64,000 nucleotides of DNA from JAKFWF01 sp031374115 (lineage in GTDB: Bacteria > Pseudomonadota > Alphaproteobacteria > Rhizobiales > Hyphomicrobiaceae), in contig JANMNO010000087.1 in the NCBI GenBank assembly GCA_031374115.1, positions 1 to 64,000 of the forward strand, written 5' to 3'. Below are positions 63,401 through 64,000 of this stretch, in pieces. Numbering within the stretch: the first letter of the stretch is position 1; each line of letters begins with the position of its first letter. The position numbers were made by a program, and so were the translations under genes. The notes beneath the pieces were generated by a model. The model ran no database searches. It was not told the origin of the DNA and was given only the letters and a program-made list of their open reading frames with translations.

Positions 63401-64000
63401 ATGGTTGCGACCTGGACCCCCGATACCTGGCGATCAAAGCCGATCCAGCAGGTGCCAGAGTACCCGAGCGCCACCGTGCTTGCCGACGTCGAAGCAAAGC
63501 TTGCAACCTTTCCGCCGCTCGTTTTTGCGGGCGAGGCCCGTCAGCTGAAGCGCTCGCTCGCCGATGTCGCCGCTGGCAATGGTTTTCTGCTCCAGGGTGG
63601 CGACTGCGCCGAAAGCTTCCTGGAGCACCGCGCCGACAACATCCGCGACTTCTTTCGCGTGTTCCTGCAGATGGCCGTGGTACTCACCTATGCCGGCGGC
63701 TCACCGGTGGTAAAGGTTGGCCGGCTCGCAGGACAATTTGCCAAGCCGCGGTCATCGCCGACCGAAAAGAAGGGCGCGATCGAGCTGCCGAGCTATCGCG
63801 GCGATATCATCAATGGCCCCGAGTTCACGGCGGAATCGCGCACGCCAGACCCGCAACGGCAGATTGAGGCCTATCGGCAGTCAGCCGCAACCCTCAACCT
63901 GATCCGTGCATTCGCGATGGGTGGTTACGCCGACCTGGAGCGCGTGCACCAGTGGAACCTGGGCTTCGTCAAGGACAGCCCGGCCGGCCATCGCTATCAG
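63401..64000 (+). CDS. Class II DAHP synthase, 5' part
   Basis: From ATG at 63401 the frame is open to the window edge (200 codons). It is a class II (plant-type, AroA-II) 3-deoxy-D-arabino-heptulosonate 7-phosphate synthase, the first enzyme of the shikimate pathway: MVATWTPDTWRSKPIQQVPEYP, LVFAGEARQLKRSLADVAAG, LLQGGDCAESF and VVKVGRLAGQFAKPRSSPTE with the PEP and metal-binding residues. The family has about 450-480 residues, so more than half lies outside. Confidence 0.95.
   Translation, partial: MVATWTPDTWRSKPIQQVPEYPSATVLADVEAKLATFPPLVFAGEARQLKRSLADVAAGNGFLLQGGDCAESFLEHRADNIRDFFRVFLQMAVVLTYAGGSPVVKVGRLAGQFAKPRSSPTEKKGAIELPSYRGDIINGPEFTAESRTPDPQRQIEAYRQSAATLNLIRAFAMGGYADLERVHQWNLGFVKDSPAGHRYQ

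Overview
The window looks like a chromosomal piece of a GC-rich alphaproteobacterium, most likely order Hyphomicrobiales (Rhizobiales). The evidence is gene content and order: DUF3572 gene divergent from divK-pleD, rpmG next to a NUDIX gene, a DUF4164-type gene before zapA, an ELM1-like protein, rplM-rpsI, serC-serA, an ArsR-methyltransferase fusion before metF-metH, and alphaproteobacterial TRAP and NitT/TauT transport genes. No tRNA, rRNA, CRISPR array, insertion sequence or prophage was seen. Most of it reads as core genome with a few accessory cassettes.

Layout. 1-435: no convincing gene, some inverted repeats. 0.4-9.1 kb: ELM1-like protein, Lrp regulator, greA and carB, secreted protein, ChaN-like protein, DsbA-family protein. 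9.3-15.6 kb: ettA, a three-gene unit (membrane-anchored unknown, MOSC protein, alpha/beta hydrolase), an HWE histidine kinase. 15.7-23 kb: MlaC-like protein, membrane unknown, then the methionine unit (ArsR-methyltransferase, metF, methionine synthase split into two ORFs) with a promoter overlapped by a near-palindrome. 23-28 kb: an unlisted 27-residue membrane ORF, acuI-like reductase, a divergent SHMT-family enzyme, gap, zapA. 28-31 kb: cyclic-nucleotide-gated K+ channel, winged-helix-like unknown, small monooxygenase.

31-37.6 kb is the most accessory-like block: an MBL-fold hydrolase divergent from a tightly packed run of CoA-transferase, NitT/TauT-type ABC transporter (binding protein, permease, ATPase), PuuE/NodB-type deacetylase and an SDR that lacks the usual catalytic Tyr-Lys pair. 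It reads as an uptake and catabolism pathway for one unknown small carboxylate or cyclic amide.

38-46 kb: DUF3572, divK, pleD, a 14-bp tandem repeat, rpmG, NUDIX, TerC, rpsI-rplM, thioesterase, secreted unknown, enoyl-CoA hydratase with a VOC protein. 46-50.6 kb: folP, an orphan ParA-type ATPase with a small partner, glmM with a clear terminator. 50.7-55.7 kb: two tandem outer-membrane barrels and serC-serA with its own promoter and structured leader. 55.9-64 kb: TRAP transporter, GFA-family protein, L-aspartate dehydrogenase with a duplicated 3' fragment 600 bp away, ferric iron ABC binding protein and permease without a visible ATPase, and the first 200 codons of a class II DAHP synthase cut by the window edge.
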